A stretch of DNA of 64,000 nucleotides from Saccharopolyspora shandongensis (GCF_900106995.1 NZ_FNOK01000026.1:1-64000); one strand, 5' to 3'. Positions 1-9,580 are shown, counted from the stretch's first letter. Translations and numbers: made by a program. Notes: a model not told the origin generated them from the sequence alone.

Positions 1-2640
1 CTGCCCGGCGCGATGGGCCCGCTCGCGATCACCGACCACCGGCTGCTCGCCCTCCTACCGGAGGACTGGACGTTCGCCCAGGCCGCCGCCACACCCGCGG
101 TTTTCCTGACCGCCTACCACGCACTCCACCACCTCGCGCAGGTCCAACCCGGGCAGCGCGTGCTCGTGCACGCCGCCGCCGGCGGTGTCGGCATGGCCGC
201 CATCCAGCTGCTCCAGCACTACGGCGCCGACATCTACGCCACCGCCCACCCCAGCAAATGGGAAACCCTGCGAGAACTCGGAATCCCCGACGACCACATC
301 GCCTCGTCCCGAACCCCGGACTTCGCCACGCAGTTCCCGCCGGTCGACGTCGTCCTGAACTCGCTCACCGGAGACCTCCTCGACGCCTCGCTCGACCTCC
401 TCACACCCGGCGGGCACTTCATCGAACTCGGCAAGACCGACCCCCGCGACCCCGCCGAACACCCCGGACTGCGCTACCACGCCTTCGACCTCACCGAGGC
501 CGACCCGACACACCTCCAGGCCATGCTCGGCGACCTAACCACGCTGTTCGCCAGCGGCGACCTGACCCCGTTGCCGGTGACCGCCTGGGACATCCGCCAG
601 GCCCCGGAAGCCTTCCGCCACCTCAGCAACGCCCGCCACACCGGCAAACTCGCACTCACCATCCCGACCACGCCCGATCCACACGGCACCATCCTCATCA
701 CCGGCGGCACCGGCTCACTCGGCACCGTTCTCGCCCGCCACCTCGCCGCACAACACCCCGCACACCTCCTCCTGGCCAGCCGCCAAGGTCCAGCCGCACC
801 GGGCGCGGCACAGCTCCGCGACGAGCTGCGATCGCTCGGGGCGAAGGTCACCATCACCGCCTGCGACACCACCGACCCCCGCCAACTCAACGACCTGATC
901 GACGGCATCCCCGCAGAGCACCCGCTGACCGGCGTCGTCCACACCGTCGGCGCACTCCGCGACAGCGCGCTCCACGCGCTGACCGCCGGCCAACTCGCCG
1001 CCGTGCTGAAATCCAAAGTGGACTCGACATGGCACCTGCACCACGCCACCCGGAACCACGACCTGGCGTTCTTCACCGCCTACTCATCCGCCGCGGGAAT
1101 CCTCGGCAACCCCGGCCAGGCCAACTACGCCACCGCCAACGCCTTCCTCGACGCCTTCGCCCAACACCGCCACGCCCGCGGCCTGCCCGCTCAGTCCCTC
1201 GCCTGGGGGCCGTGGGACACCACCAGCGGCATGACCCAGCACCTCACCCACACGGACCGGGACCGCATGGCCGCCGGCGGCGTGCTTCCCTTCGGCCCCG
1301 ATGACGGCATGGCCGCCTTCGACGCGGCCCGCGACCTACCCGATCCGCACATCGTGCCGCTCCGCCTCGACGGCAAGGCCCTCCGCTCCCACGGCGATGC
1401 GCTCCCGCCGCTGTTCGGCGAGGTCATCCGGCGCCGCGCCCAGGACGGTCGCCGCAACGGGCCGGAGCGCGAAGCGCTCCTCCAGCGGCTCGCGAGCCTG
1501 CCCGAGGCCGAGCAGCACCGAACCCTGCTGGAACTCGTCTGCGCCCGCGCCGCCGTCGTCCTGGGCCACGCGGACGCCGGGGCGATCACCGCGGACCGGC
1601 CGTTCCTGGAGCTCGGTTTCGACTCCCTCACCGCGGTGGAGCTGCGCAACCGGCTCGCCACCGTCACCGGCCGCCACCTGCCGACGACGCTGGTCTTCGA
1701 CCACGCCACACCCGCCGAACTGGCCGAATTCCTCCGGAATTCCCTCGAAACCCAGGAAGGCCCGGTCCCGCAGCAACACTCCGGCGAAGAGTCCAGCCCG
1801 GTCGACGACGAACTCACCCGCTCCTACCGGCAGCTCTGCGACCTGGGCCGGTTCGACGAGGGCATCGAGCTGCTGAAGATCATGTCGCGGCTGCGCCCGG
1901 CCTTCGACGCGGGAGACCCGAGCGCGGCCGTGGCGCCCGTGCGGCTCACTCGCGGCGAGACCGGGCCGGGGCTGATCTGCTTCCCGTCCCTCGTCGCGCC
2001 GACCAGCCCCTACCAATTCGCCAGGTTCGCATCGGTGTTCCGCGACCGGCGGCCGGCCCAGGTGCTGCCGACTCCCGGCTACCAGAACGACGAACCGCTG
2101 CCCGCGACGCTCGCCGCCGCCATCGAGACCCAGGCCGACAAGGTCCTCGACTGCGCCGGCGGCGAAGCCGTCGTGCTCGTCGGCTACTCGTCAGGCGGCT
2201 GGTTCGCCTACGCCGTCACCGCGCTGTTGGAACGGCGAGGCGTCGCCCCGGCGGCGCTGGTACTGCTCGACAGCCCCGCGCCGGGAGGCGGCTGCTTCGC
2301 GCAGATGGCCCGGGTCGCCCACCGGCTCGACGGCACGCTGCCGAACCTGCGCACCGACCAAGCGCAGCTGACCGCGATGGGCGCGTACCTGCGGCTGTTC
2401 GAGGACTGGACGCCCGCGCCGGTGTCCACACCGCTGCTGTTCGTCCACCCGGAACGGGAAACGCCCGACTTCCCGCGGAACCTGTCCTCCGACGCCGCAC
2501 CCGATGACCGGCACGTGCTCTTCGTGCCGGGAGACCACTTCACCATGATCGACCGCCACGCCGAGCAGACCGCGTCGCTCGTGGACGGCTGGATCACCAC
2601 GAATTTCGAGCACCGCGACGAGTGCTCGAAAGTCCGCTGA
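1..2640 (+). CDS. Type I modular polyketide synthase, C-terminal part: ER (partial)-KR-ACP-TE
   Basis: Last module of a polyketide assembly line; the 5' part lies outside the window and the reading frame is open from base 1. An enoylreductase comes first, with the NADPH-binding motif HAAAGGVGMAAIQ near base 180. A ketoreductase follows (GGTGSLG near base 700; catalytic Ser in YSSAAG and Tyr/Asn in NYATAN around bases 1080-1140). Its diagnostic loop reads ALRDS where B-type KRs have LDD, so a B-type assignment is likely but not textbook. The ACP has its phosphopantetheine serine in GFDSL near base 1620. The thioesterase has the nucleophile in GYSSGG (near 2185), Asp in LLDS and His in GDHF (near 2535). 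This is the releasing module, probably making a macrolactone or a free acid. The aminotransferase, P450 and methyltransferase that follow are plausible tailoring enzymes. The product is unknown. Confidence 0.95.
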   Translation: MPGAMGPLAITDHRLLALLPEDWTFAQAAATPAVFLTAYHALHHLAQVQPGQRVLVHAAAGGVGMAAIQLLQHYGADIYATAHPSKWETLRELGIPDDHIASSRTPDFATQFPPVDVVLNSLTGDLLDASLDLLTPGGHFIELGKTDPRDPAEHPGLRYHAFDLTEADPTHLQAMLGDLTTLFASGDLTPLPVTAWDIRQAPEAFRHLSNARHTGKLALTIPTTPDPHGTILITGGTGSLGTVLARHLAAQHPAHLLLASRQGPAAPGAAQLRDELRSLGAKVTITACDTTDPRQLNDLIDGIPAEHPLTGVVHTVGALRDSALHALTAGQLAAVLKSKVDSTWHLHHATRNHDLAFFTAYSSAAGILGNPGQANYATANAFLDAFAQHRHARGLPAQSLAWGPWDTTSGMTQHLTHTDRDRMAAGGVLPFGPDDGMAAFDAARDLPDPHIVPLRLDGKALRSHGDALPPLFGEVIRRRAQDGRRNGPEREALLQRLASLPEAEQHRTLLELVCARAAVVLGHADAGAITADRPFLELGFDSLTAVELRNRLATVTGRHLPTTLVFDHATPAELAEFLRNSLETQEGPVPQQHSGEESSPVDDELTRSYRQLCDLGRFDEGIELLKIMSRLRPAFDAGDPSAAVAPVRLTRGETGPGLICFPSLVAPTSPYQFARFASVFRDRRPAQVLPTPGYQNDEPLPATLAAAIETQADKVLDCAGGEAVVLVGYSSGGWFAYAVTALLERRGVAPAALVLLDSPAPGGGCFAQMARVAHRLDGTLPNLRTDQAQLTAMGAYLRLFEDWTPAPVSTPLLFVHPERETPDFPRNLSSDAAPDDRHVLFVPGDHFTMIDRHAEQTASLVDGWITTNFEHRDECSKVR

Positions 2641-2656
2641 GAGAAAAGGATCGCCG

Positions 2657-3994
2657 ATGACTCTGACCTCCGAATCCACCACCGCGCAGCCCGCCGACAG
2701 CCGCCTCGGCCTCGCCGCCCGCGATCACCTCATGCGGGGCTACGGCGAACCGACGGACGGGCCGGTGTCCATCATGACCCGCGGTGAGGGACCCTACGTC
2801 TGGGACGAGCAGGGGCGCCGCTACCTCGACGCGGTCGCCGGCGCGTTCGTCGTGCAAGTGGGGTACGGGCGGCCGGACCTCGCCGCCACCGCGGCGCGGC
2901 AGGCCGCCGAGCTCGCCTACTTCCCGGCGATGGAGCACGCGCCCCGCCCCGCCGTGGAGCTCGCCGAACGACTCGCCGCCGCGGCGCCCGGCGACCTCAA
3001 CCGCGTGTTCTTCACCTGCGGCGGCAGCGAAGCCGTCGACAGCGCGTGGAAGCTGGCCCGCCAGTACTTCGCGCTGACCGGGAGGACCGGCAAGCACAAG
3101 GTGATCAGCCGCGAGTGGTCCTTCCACGGCAGCACCTACGCGGCCGTGGCGATGGGCGGTTTCGCGCTGCTGCACCAGATCTTCGAGCCGCGCGGGCCGG
3201 TCAGCCGCAACGTCGCCGACCCGTACGACGCCGAGGAGATCAGGGCGGCCATCGAGCAGGAGGGCCCGGAGTCGGTCGCCGCGGTGATCCTGGAGCCGCT
3301 GCCCCACCCGAGCGCCTGCGTGGTGCCGCCGGCGGGCTACTTCGCCCGCGTCCGCGAGATCTGCGACCAGTACGACGTGCTGCTGATCTCCGACGACATC
3401 GTGGACTCCTTCGGCAGGCTCGGCCACCTCTTCGGCTGCGACCGCTTCGGGTTCCAGCCCGACATCATCTGCTGTGCCAAGGGGATCACCAGCGGCTATG
3501 CGCCGCTCGGCGCGACGATCGCCTCGGACCGGCTGCTGGAACCGTTCCTGCCGGAGCACGTCATGTTCGCCCACGGCTACACCTTCAGCGGCCACCCGGT
3601 GTCGACCTCCGTGGCCATGGCGAACATGGACATCCTCGAGCAGGAGCGCGTCTACGAGCACGTGCTGCGCAAGGAAGCGGTGCTGCGCAACACGTTGGAG
3701 GGCCTGCGGAACCTGCCGGTCGTCAACGACGTGCAGGGCGCCGGGTTCCTGTTCTCCCTGGAGCTGATCAAGGACAAGGCGACGCAGGAGCCGTTCTCGC
3801 CGGAGGAGTGCGAGCAGCTCATCGACCGGCGGCTGCGCCGCGAGCTGTTCGAGGCGGGCCTGCACATCCGGTGCGGGGACCACGACAAGCCCTACATCCA
3901 CCTGGCGCCGCCGCTGATCTGCGACCAGCCGGAGTTCGACGAGCTCGCGGAGGTGCTGCGGTCCGTGCTGCCCCGGCTGTCGGCCTGGATCTGA
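2657..3994 (+). CDS. Class III PLP-dependent aminotransferase
   Basis: A 445-residue fold-type I (class III, omega-amino) aminotransferase that moves an amino group to a ketone or aldehyde acceptor. Seen: the Gly-rich cofactor motif FTCGGSEAVDSAWK, the Asp pair in LLISDDIVDSFGR that contacts the PLP pyridine nitrogen, and the Schiff-base lysine in CCAKGITSGYAPLGA. The length is normal for the family. It starts 16 bp after the PKS stop behind an AAAGGA ribosome site, so it is probably cotranscribed with the PKS. The context suggests it aminates the polyketide or a starter or extender precursor. A primary metabolic omega-transaminase is possible but less likely in this position. Confidence 0.9.
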   Translation: MTLTSESTTAQPADSRLGLAARDHLMRGYGEPTDGPVSIMTRGEGPYVWDEQGRRYLDAVAGAFVVQVGYGRPDLAATAARQAAELAYFPAMEHAPRPAVELAERLAAAAPGDLNRVFFTCGGSEAVDSAWKLARQYFALTGRTGKHKVISREWSFHGSTYAAVAMGGFALLHQIFEPRGPVSRNVADPYDAEEIRAAIEQEGPESVAAVILEPLPHPSACVVPPAGYFARVREICDQYDVLLISDDIVDSFGRLGHLFGCDRFGFQPDIICCAKGITSGYAPLGATIASDRLLEPFLPEHVMFAHGYTFSGHPVSTSVAMANMDILEQERVYEHVLRKEAVLRNTLEGLRNLPVVNDVQGAGFLFSLELIKDKATQEPFSPEECEQLIDRRLRRELFEAGLHIRCGDHDKPYIHLAPPLICDQPEFDELAEVLRSVLPRLSAWI

Positions 3995-4043
3995 GGGCCT
4001 CGTGCGCGGTGGCGGAGCGTCCGCCACCGCGCACCGGCCGGGA

Positions 4044-5279
4044 TCAGCTGGTCCTGAGGGGGCCCAGGCGTACCGGGAGTTCCTCCACCGCGCGCATGTA
4101 GCCGGGGCGCCACCGCAACTTCTCGACCGGCACGGCCAGTTCGAGGTTCGGGTAGCGCTGGAAGAGCGAGCCGAGGCCGATCTCCATCTCGACCTTGGCC
4201 AGGGAAGCGCCGAGGCAGTAGTGCATTCCCCGCCCGAACGCGACGTGCTGGTTCTCCGCGCGGTCGAAGTCCAGCGCGTCCGGCGAGGAGAACCGCGCGG
4301 GATCGCGGTTCGCGGCGGCCAGCGAGGCCAGCACCCAGGAACCGGCGGGGATCGTGGTGTCGTCGAGCTGGATGTCCGCCGTCGTGAAGCGGAAGACCCC
4401 CGGCGTGGACGGCCCGTCGTAGCGCAGCAGTTCATCGACGTGCGCCGCCAGCGCGGTGGGATCTTCCCGCACGACGGCGAGTTCCGCCGGGTGGTCCAGC
4501 AGGGACAGCACGCCGAGCGCCAGGGAGTGCGATGTCGTCTCGTGCCCGGCGACGAACAGCAGCAGCGCCACGCCGGCGAGCTCCCGGTCGTCCACTTCGC
4601 CACCGGCACCCGTCACGAGCGCGCTCAGCAGGTCGTCCTCGGGATTCCTGCGCTTGGCGTCGAGCAATTCCTCGAAGTAGGCGTAGAAGGAGTTGACGGC
4701 GGAAACCACCTGGGGCGCCTTTTCCGGGTCGCCGACGAATCCGAGCGCCTGGTTGGTCCACTCCCGGAACTGCACGGCGTCCTCCTCCGGAATGCCGAGC
4801 AGCGCGCACAGCACGGACACCGGGAACGCATAGCTGTAAGAGCGGACGAGGTCGACCTCGTCCGCGCCGTCCAATGCATCCAGCAGCTTGTCGGCGATGG
4901 CCCGCACCTGCGTCCGCAGCGCTTCCACGCGGCGCGCGCTGAACTCGCGCACCACCAGTTTGCGCAGCCTGGTGTGGTCGGGCGGATCCATGTTGATGAA
5001 CAGTCCCTGCCGGATCGACCGGAACGCCTCGGCCACCTCCGGCGCCACCTCGTCGACGCCGCTGCGCTCCGGCGAGAGGTCGCAGCTCACGTGAGGGCTG
5101 GACAGCACGTTCACGACGTCGGGATAGTGCGTCACCACCCAGCACTCGCGCCCGTCCGGCAGGACGACCGGCTGCGCCGGACCGCTCTCCCGCCAAGCCG
5201 CGAGGCACGGGTGGGGATTGGCCAGGAACTCGTCGCTCATGGACAGTTCCGCCGGGCCGACCACGTCGCTCGTGCCCAT
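4044..5279 (-). CDS. Cytochrome P450 monooxygenase
   Basis: A 411-residue soluble bacterial P450 of the CYP105/107 type. The I-helix oxygen-activation motif AGHETTSH is present, followed by an ExxR-type K-helix region. The heme-ligand loop FGRGMHYCLG places the cysteine near residue 355. The ATG at 5279 was chosen because a strong AGGAGG site lies about 7 bp upstream; an upstream in-frame TTG at 5366 would add 29 residues with no family support. The gene diverges from the methyltransferase at 5630 and probably hydroxylates the polyketide. The expected small ferredoxin partner, on the same strand further right, is broken (6468-6622), so electrons must come from another ferredoxin. Confidence 0.93.
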   Translation of the reverse strand: MGTSDVVGPAELSMSDEFLANPHPCLAAWRESGPAQPVVLPDGRECWVVTHYPDVVNVLSSPHVSCDLSPERSGVDEVAPEVAEAFRSIRQGLFINMDPPDHTRLRKLVVREFSARRVEALRTQVRAIADKLLDALDGADEVDLVRSYSYAFPVSVLCALLGIPEEDAVQFREWTNQALGFVGDPEKAPQVVSAVNSFYAYFEELLDAKRRNPEDDLLSALVTGAGGEVDDRELAGVALLLFVAGHETTSHSLALGVLSLLDHPAELAVVREDPTALAAHVDELLRYDGPSTPGVFRFTTADIQLDDTTIPAGSWVLASLAAANRDPARFSSPDALDFDRAENQHVAFGRGMHYCLGASLAKVEMEIGLGSLFQRYPNLELAVPVEKLRWRPGYMRAVEELPVRLGPLRTS

Positions 5280-5629
5280 CTTTCCTCCTGTAATCCGATG
5301 CTGGAACATTCGGTGGGAATTGCGGACGACGAACCCGATGCTAGGTGTCCCGAATTGTCCCAGCAACGGCCGAGAATCGCCGACACCCGGTATTCCACCG
5401 GTTCACCCCAGCGGATTATCGAAGCCCGCACGCGACGCGACGAAACGGCTTCGCTGATCCACTTTTACCAGGTGGTTCCACGATCAGGTCGAAGTCGTTT
5501 CCTCGGTTGCAGCACCCCATTCCGCTGCAATAGCGTGCAGTGCGGTCCCCAATTCTTCCGGCCGGTGCGGCCGGATCGCGCCGAGACATTTTCCGCAATC
5601 ACCGCAGCCTCGAAGGCGAGACCCACGAG
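5280..5629. promoter_or_regulatory. Divergent intergenic region between P450 and methyltransferase
   Basis: This 350-bp gap is noticeably lower in GC than its flanks and separates two divergent starts, so it should hold promoters for both. An AGGAGG ribosome site for the P450 lies at its left end. I see no convincing operator or small gene. Confidence 0.5.
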
Positions 5630-6460
5630 ATGACCAAATCACAGCAACCATCACCGGGCCCCGGCGAAATCCACGACGAGCACGGCGACGTGTTCACCGC
5701 GCTGCTGGACGGCAGCCTCCACTTCGGACTCTGGGACGACACCACCCGCAGCATGCGGGAGGCCGCCGACAACATGACCGACCTGATGATCAACGAGCTG
5801 GCGGTCAAATCGGCGCAGTCCGTGCTCGACATCGGTTGCGGCATCGGCGAACCCGCCGTCCGCCTGGCCCGCGCCAGGAACGTCGACGTGGTGGGCATCA
5901 ACGTCAGCCGCCAGCAGCTCGCGGCGGCGACCGAGCGCGCGGCGGCGGAAGGCCTGCAGGACCGGGTGCGCTTCGAGTTCGCCGACGCGCTGGACCTGCC
6001 TTTCCCGCCGGAATCCTTCGACGCGGCATGGTTCTTCGAGTCCCTGCTGCACATGCCCGACCGGCTCCGCGCGCTGTCGCAGGCCGCGCGCGTGCTGCGC
6101 CCCGGCGGCAGGCTCGCCGTCGCGGACTTCATCCGGCGCGGCCCCGACCTGGACGAGCAGACCGCCGTCGAGGAACGGCTCGCCGGGTTCCACATCTCCG
6201 CCATGCCGACGCTGGAGGACTACGCCGAGACGGTCGCGGCGGCCGGCCTCGTCATGGCGGCGGCGATCGACGTCTCCGACCGCAGCTGGCGGCAGACCCT
6301 GGCGGTGGTCCAGGAGAACATCGCCCGGCTGCAGCACACCTTCACCACCCCGTCCGGCCAGGAGGACTACTGGGCCGAAGCGCGCGAAACGCTGCCCCGG
6401 ATCGCCGAGGGATCGGCGCTGGGCTACGCGGTGTTCGTCGCGGCCAAGCCGCGCGGCTGA
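5630..6460 (+). CDS. SAM-dependent class I methyltransferase (EryG/RebM-like)
   Basis: A 276-residue Rossmann-fold methyltransferase. Motif I is LDIGCGIGEPAVRLA, followed by the strand VDVVGINVSRQQL. The post-I acidic residue and FADALDLPFPPESFDAAW match the family that includes macrolide sugar and aglycone O-methyltransferases such as EryG and RebM. The ATG at 5630 puts the start just before a typical short polar N-terminus; further in-frame codons upstream (to 5540) look like leader sequence. Beside the PKS it is most likely a tailoring enzyme acting on the polyketide or on an attached sugar. The neighbouring deoxysugar genes are now only fragments, so its original substrate may no longer be made by this locus. 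Confidence 0.88.
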   Translation: MTKSQQPSPGPGEIHDEHGDVFTALLDGSLHFGLWDDTTRSMREAADNMTDLMINELAVKSAQSVLDIGCGIGEPAVRLARARNVDVVGINVSRQQLAAATERAAAEGLQDRVRFEFADALDLPFPPESFDAAWFFESLLHMPDRLRALSQAARVLRPGGRLAVADFIRRGPDLDEQTAVEERLAGFHISAMPTLEDYAETVAAAGLVMAAAIDVSDRSWRQTLAVVQENIARLQHTFTTPSGQEDYWAEARETLPRIAEGSALGYAVFVAAKPRG

Positions 6461-6467
6461 CCGGGGC

Positions 6468-6622
6468 TCACCGCTCGGGCGCCAGCACCTCGCCGGTGCC
6501 GGCGTCCCGCACGGTGATCGCCTCGACCCCCGGCGCGGGCAGGAGGAACCCTCCACCAGCTCGAAGTGCTCGGGCGCGATCCCGACGCACAGCGCGGAGC
6601 CGATGCAGGTATCGGTGTCCAC
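6468..6622 (-). pseudogene. Broken [3Fe-4S]/[4Fe-4S] ferredoxin remnant
   Basis: Reading leftward from 6622 the frame gives VDTDTCIGSALCVGIAPEHF, the start of the small ferredoxins that serve actinobacterial P450s. It then leaves frame. A different frame resumes as AITVRDAGTGEVLAPER and stops at 6468. The segment that should hold the last cluster cysteine (a CP motif) is missing, so the region has both a deletion and a frameshift. The initiator codon also seems lost: codons upstream of 6622 run into unrelated sequence. It lies on the same strand as the P450 and was probably its redox partner. I am fairly sure it is nonfunctional. Confidence 0.7.
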
Positions 6623-6846
6623 GCGAACTTGCCGACGTCAGCGGGATCCGCTACCGGGTCACGCGATCGGCGGCGCCCGGCGACCGCTCGGCGGGCACCG
6701 ACTGGCAGCTGGCCGACACCGGCCGGGCGAGGGCGCTGCTGGGGTGGTCGGCGAAGCGGTCGCTCCCCGAGACCGCCCACCAGATCTGGCTTTCCGCGAC
6801 CGCGGAAGCAACCACCGAGCTCGCGCGTGCAAGGCGATCGGCATGA
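6622..6846 (+). pseudogene. C-terminal fragment of an NDP-sugar epimerase/dehydratase-type SDR
   Basis: The plus-strand frame reading RELADVSGIRYRVTRS, then TDWQLADTGRARALLGW, ends at a stop at 6846. This is the pattern of the C-terminal substrate-binding lobe of NDP-hexose epimerases/4-ketoreductases of the extended SDR family (the ADT-x-RA-x-x-LLGW block). Only about 70 codons remain; the Rossmann half is absent because the sequence abuts the ferredoxin remnant. I infer it is left over from deoxysugar genes of the polyketide cluster. Confidence 0.55.
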
Positions 6847-7016
6847 ACGGCAAGGAAAAGATCCTCGACCTGGTTCGCGACTACCACCGGACCGCGGAGC
6901 GGGACGGCACGTTCGTCCCGGGCGAGACACCGGTCCTGTCCTCCAGTGCCGTGCTCGACGAGCAGGACCGGATGGCGCTGGTCGAGGCCGCGCTCGACCT
7001 GCGGATCGCCTCCGGC
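6843..7016 (+). pseudogene. N-terminal fragment of an NDP-4-keto-6-deoxyhexose 3,4-dehydratase
   Basis: An ATG at 6843 overlaps the stop of the preceding fragment (ATGA) and opens a frame reading ILDLVRDYHRTAERDGTFVP and ALVEAALDLRIASG. This matches the first ~58 residues of PLP-dependent hexose 3-dehydratases (DdhC/E1 family, as in SpnQ), used to make 2,3- or 3,4-dideoxy sugars. The homology stops abruptly at 7016, exactly where the opposite-strand xanthine dehydrogenase homology also stops. The PLP site is gone, so the fragment is inactive. The ATGA coupling shows that it and the epimerase once formed a sugar operon. Confidence 0.6.
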
Positions 7017-8701
7017 TCGATGTCCTCGACCGCGGCCTCCAGCCGGGACGCCGCCAGTTCCTTCGCCCGCCGCAACACCTGTTCGCTCGCCTCGCGCACC
7101 GCGCTGCCGCCCAGTTGCAGCGACCTCGAACCGCCGGTGCCCTCGCCGCGTGGGACCGCCGCGGTGTCGGACTGCACGAAGTCGATCGACTCCATCGGGA
7201 TGCCCAGCGCGTCCGCGACGATCATCGCGAACGACGTCGCGTGCCCCTGCCCGTGCGACGAGGTGCCCACCTTGATCGTGGCGCGGCCGTCGTCGTGCAC
7301 CTCGACCTCGGCGTACTCCCCGTCGCCGCCGCCGGTGATCTCCACGTAGGTGCTCACGCCGATGCCCAGCAGCAGGTGCTCCCCCGCCTCGATCCGGCGG
7401 GCCTGCTCGGCGCGCAGCCCGTCGTAGTCGGCCAGCCGCAGCGCCTCGGTAAGTGGCAGGTCGTAGTCGCCGCTGTCGTATTTCGTTCCGACGACCGTCG
7501 TGTGCGGAAAGTCTTCTGGCGCGAGGAAGTTCTGCCTGCGCAGCTCGACCGGGCCCCGGTCCAGCTCGGCCGCGGCGATGTCGATCAGGCGTTCCAGCAT
7601 CGCCGTCGCCTCTGGGCGCCCGGCGCCGCGGAACGCGCCGACCGGCGTCGTGTTGGTCAGCGCGGCCACCGAGTCGTAGCTGATCGCCGGAATCCGGTAG
7701 ACGCCCTGCGCCATCATCCTGGTCGTCGCGATCGCCAGCAGCCCGCCGAAACCGGCGTAGGCGCCGCAGTCGCCGATGACCCGGCAGCGCAGCCCGCTGA
7801 TCGTGCCGTCGCGCTTGAGCCCCAGCTCGGCGAACTGCACCTGGGCGCGGCCGTGCGGCATCGCCTGCATGTTCTCCGAGCGCGTCTCGATCCACCGCGC
7901 CGGACGCCCCAGGCGCCGCGCGATCCCGATGACCGCGGCATGTTCGGAGGTGACGCCGCCCTTCCCGCCGAATCCGCCGCCGACGTGCGGCGCGATCACC
8001 CGGATGCGCTCGGGCGCCCACCCGAAGGTGGCGGCGATGCCGTCGCGGGCGCCGTGCGGCATCTGCGTCGAGAGGTACACCGTGATGTCGAATTCCCGTT
8101 CCGCACCACCGGGAATCGCGATGATGGCGTTGCCCTCCATCGGCACCACAGCCACCCGCTGGTTCTCGAGCCTGGCCCGCACCACGACGTCCGCGCCGTC
8201 GAGCACCCCGGCGCCGAGCGGATCCCGTTCGCCTCCCGCGACGTTCGAGCCCAGCTCCGGGAACTGTTGCGGCGCATCGGGTTCCAGCGCCCGCTCCGGG
8301 TCGGCCGCCACCGGCAGCGGCTCGTAATCGACGTCGACCAGTTCGAGTGCGTCTGCGACCGCCGCGGCGGTCTCGCCGACCAGCGCCGCGACCGGCTCGC
8401 CGGCGAAGCGCACCCGGTCGGTAGCCAGCGGCGGCCGCTCGCAGAGCGGGTTGAGCACCAGGAACGGCGGCGGGATCGGCAGTTCCAGGTCGGCCGCCGC
8501 ATACGCGGCGACGATGCCGGGCGCGGCCGCGGCGGCGGTGAGGTCGATCGACCGGATGAGCGCGTGCGCCACCGGCGACCGCGCGAAACCGACGTGCAGC
8601 ACGCCGTTCACGTGGTGGTTCGCGACGAAGATTCCCCTGCCGCGCAACAGTTCGGGGTCCTCGATCCGCCGGACTTCGGTTCCCAGCAACGATCCCACCA
8701 T
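7016..8701 (-). pseudogene. Truncated xanthine dehydrogenase/aldehyde oxidase-family molybdopterin-binding subunit
   Basis: From an ATG at 8701 the protein reads as a CoxL/XdhB-type molybdenum hydroxylase large subunit. It has the N-terminal a/b hammerhead (RRIEDPELLRGRGIFV), the cofactor loop VGGGFGGKGG and the segment VGAFRGAGRPEA. Family members run to about 750-800 residues and end with the lobe carrying the catalytic glutamate. Here the homology ends after about 562 residues at VEDIE, next to base 7016. The frame then runs through foreign sequence to a stop at 6881. The C-terminal ~200 residues are missing, so molybdenum hydroxylase activity is not expected. No FAD or FeS partner genes are adjacent. 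Confidence 0.8.
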
Positions 8702-8851
8702 GCGGCCGAACCTATCGGCCGCGACCGCCACGCGCATCGCGGCCGACCCCGGTGCCGCCGGTAGCGTGAGCGCGATTAATGGCATGCGTCGGTGTTGTCG
8801 CCTGATCTAAGCTCCGTGTCGATCATTCCGGCGAAATCCTGGAGGAAGTCC

Positions 8852-9574
8852 TTGGCGAGCGATGTGCTGACCGCGGTCGTCACCGGTGCCGCGAGCGGGA
8901 TCGGGCGGGCGCTGGCCGAGGCGCTCCACGCCAAGGGCGCCGACCTGGTCTTGGCCGATGTCGACGCCGACGCGCTCTCCGCGACCGCGGAGCGGCTCGG
9001 CGCTACGGGTGTGACGGCCGATGTCGCCGACCCGGCCGCGATGAACGCCCTGGCGGCGCAGGCCCCGCAGGCGCGCCTGATCTGCCTCAACGCCGGTGTC
9101 GTGGGAGCGTCGCTGGGCGCGCCGTGGGAGGTGCCGCCCGACGAGTGGGATCGCGTGTTCGGCATCAACGTCGGCGGCGTCGTCAACGGGCTGCGGGCGT
9201 TCGTGCCGGGCCTGCTCGCCTCCGGTGAGCAGGCCCACGTGCTGATCACCGCATCGCTGGCCGGCCTCACGGTCTTCCCGGGCGGCGGGGCGTACGGACC
9301 GTCGAAGCACGCCGTCGTCGCCGTCGCCCAGCACGCGGCGATGGCCCTGGCCGACACGCCGGTGCGGGTCACCATGATCTGCCCCGCGCTGGTCTCCACC
9401 GGCATGTCGCCGGAGGGGACCGAGCCGGGCCTCGTCGCGCACGAGGCGCTGCAGGCCGTCGACGACGGTGTCTTCGCCGTCGTTCCCGCCGAGTGGCAGG
9501 CGGCCGTCGTCGCGCAGGTCGAGCAGATCGCGGCCGGGCACCGGCCCACGCCACCCGCCCCGCGGTCCGCGTGA
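8852..9574 (+). CDS. Short-chain dehydrogenase/reductase (SDR)
   Basis: A 240-residue classical SDR oxidoreductase. Cofactor motif TGAASGIG at the N-terminus, NAGVVG after strand 4, catalytic Ser in ITASLAG and the YxxxK pair in YGPSK. The start is a TTG at 8852, chosen because GGAGGA lies 5-10 bp upstream; the more distal in-frame start at 8792 has no ribosome site. An acidic residue after strand 2 (LADVDAD) suggests NAD(H) preference. It converges on the aldo/keto reductase 7 bp away. Substrate unknown. Confidence 0.88.
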   Translation: MASDVLTAVVTGAASGIGRALAEALHAKGADLVLADVDADALSATAERLGATGVTADVADPAAMNALAAQAPQARLICLNAGVVGASLGAPWEVPPDEWDRVFGINVGGVVNGLRAFVPGLLASGEQAHVLITASLAGLTVFPGGGAYGPSKHAVVAVAQHAAMALADTPVRVTMICPALVSTGMSPEGTEPGLVAHEALQAVDDGVFAVVPAEWQAAVVAQVEQIAAGHRPTPPAPRSA

Positions 9575-9580
9575 CCGTCG

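Noticed and set aside
4002..5633. 543-codon open frame on the plus strand opposite the P450
   Set aside because: It mirrors the P450 codon positions in GC-rich DNA, has no recognisable domain, and the minus-strand P450 has heme and I-helix motifs plus a strong ribosome site.
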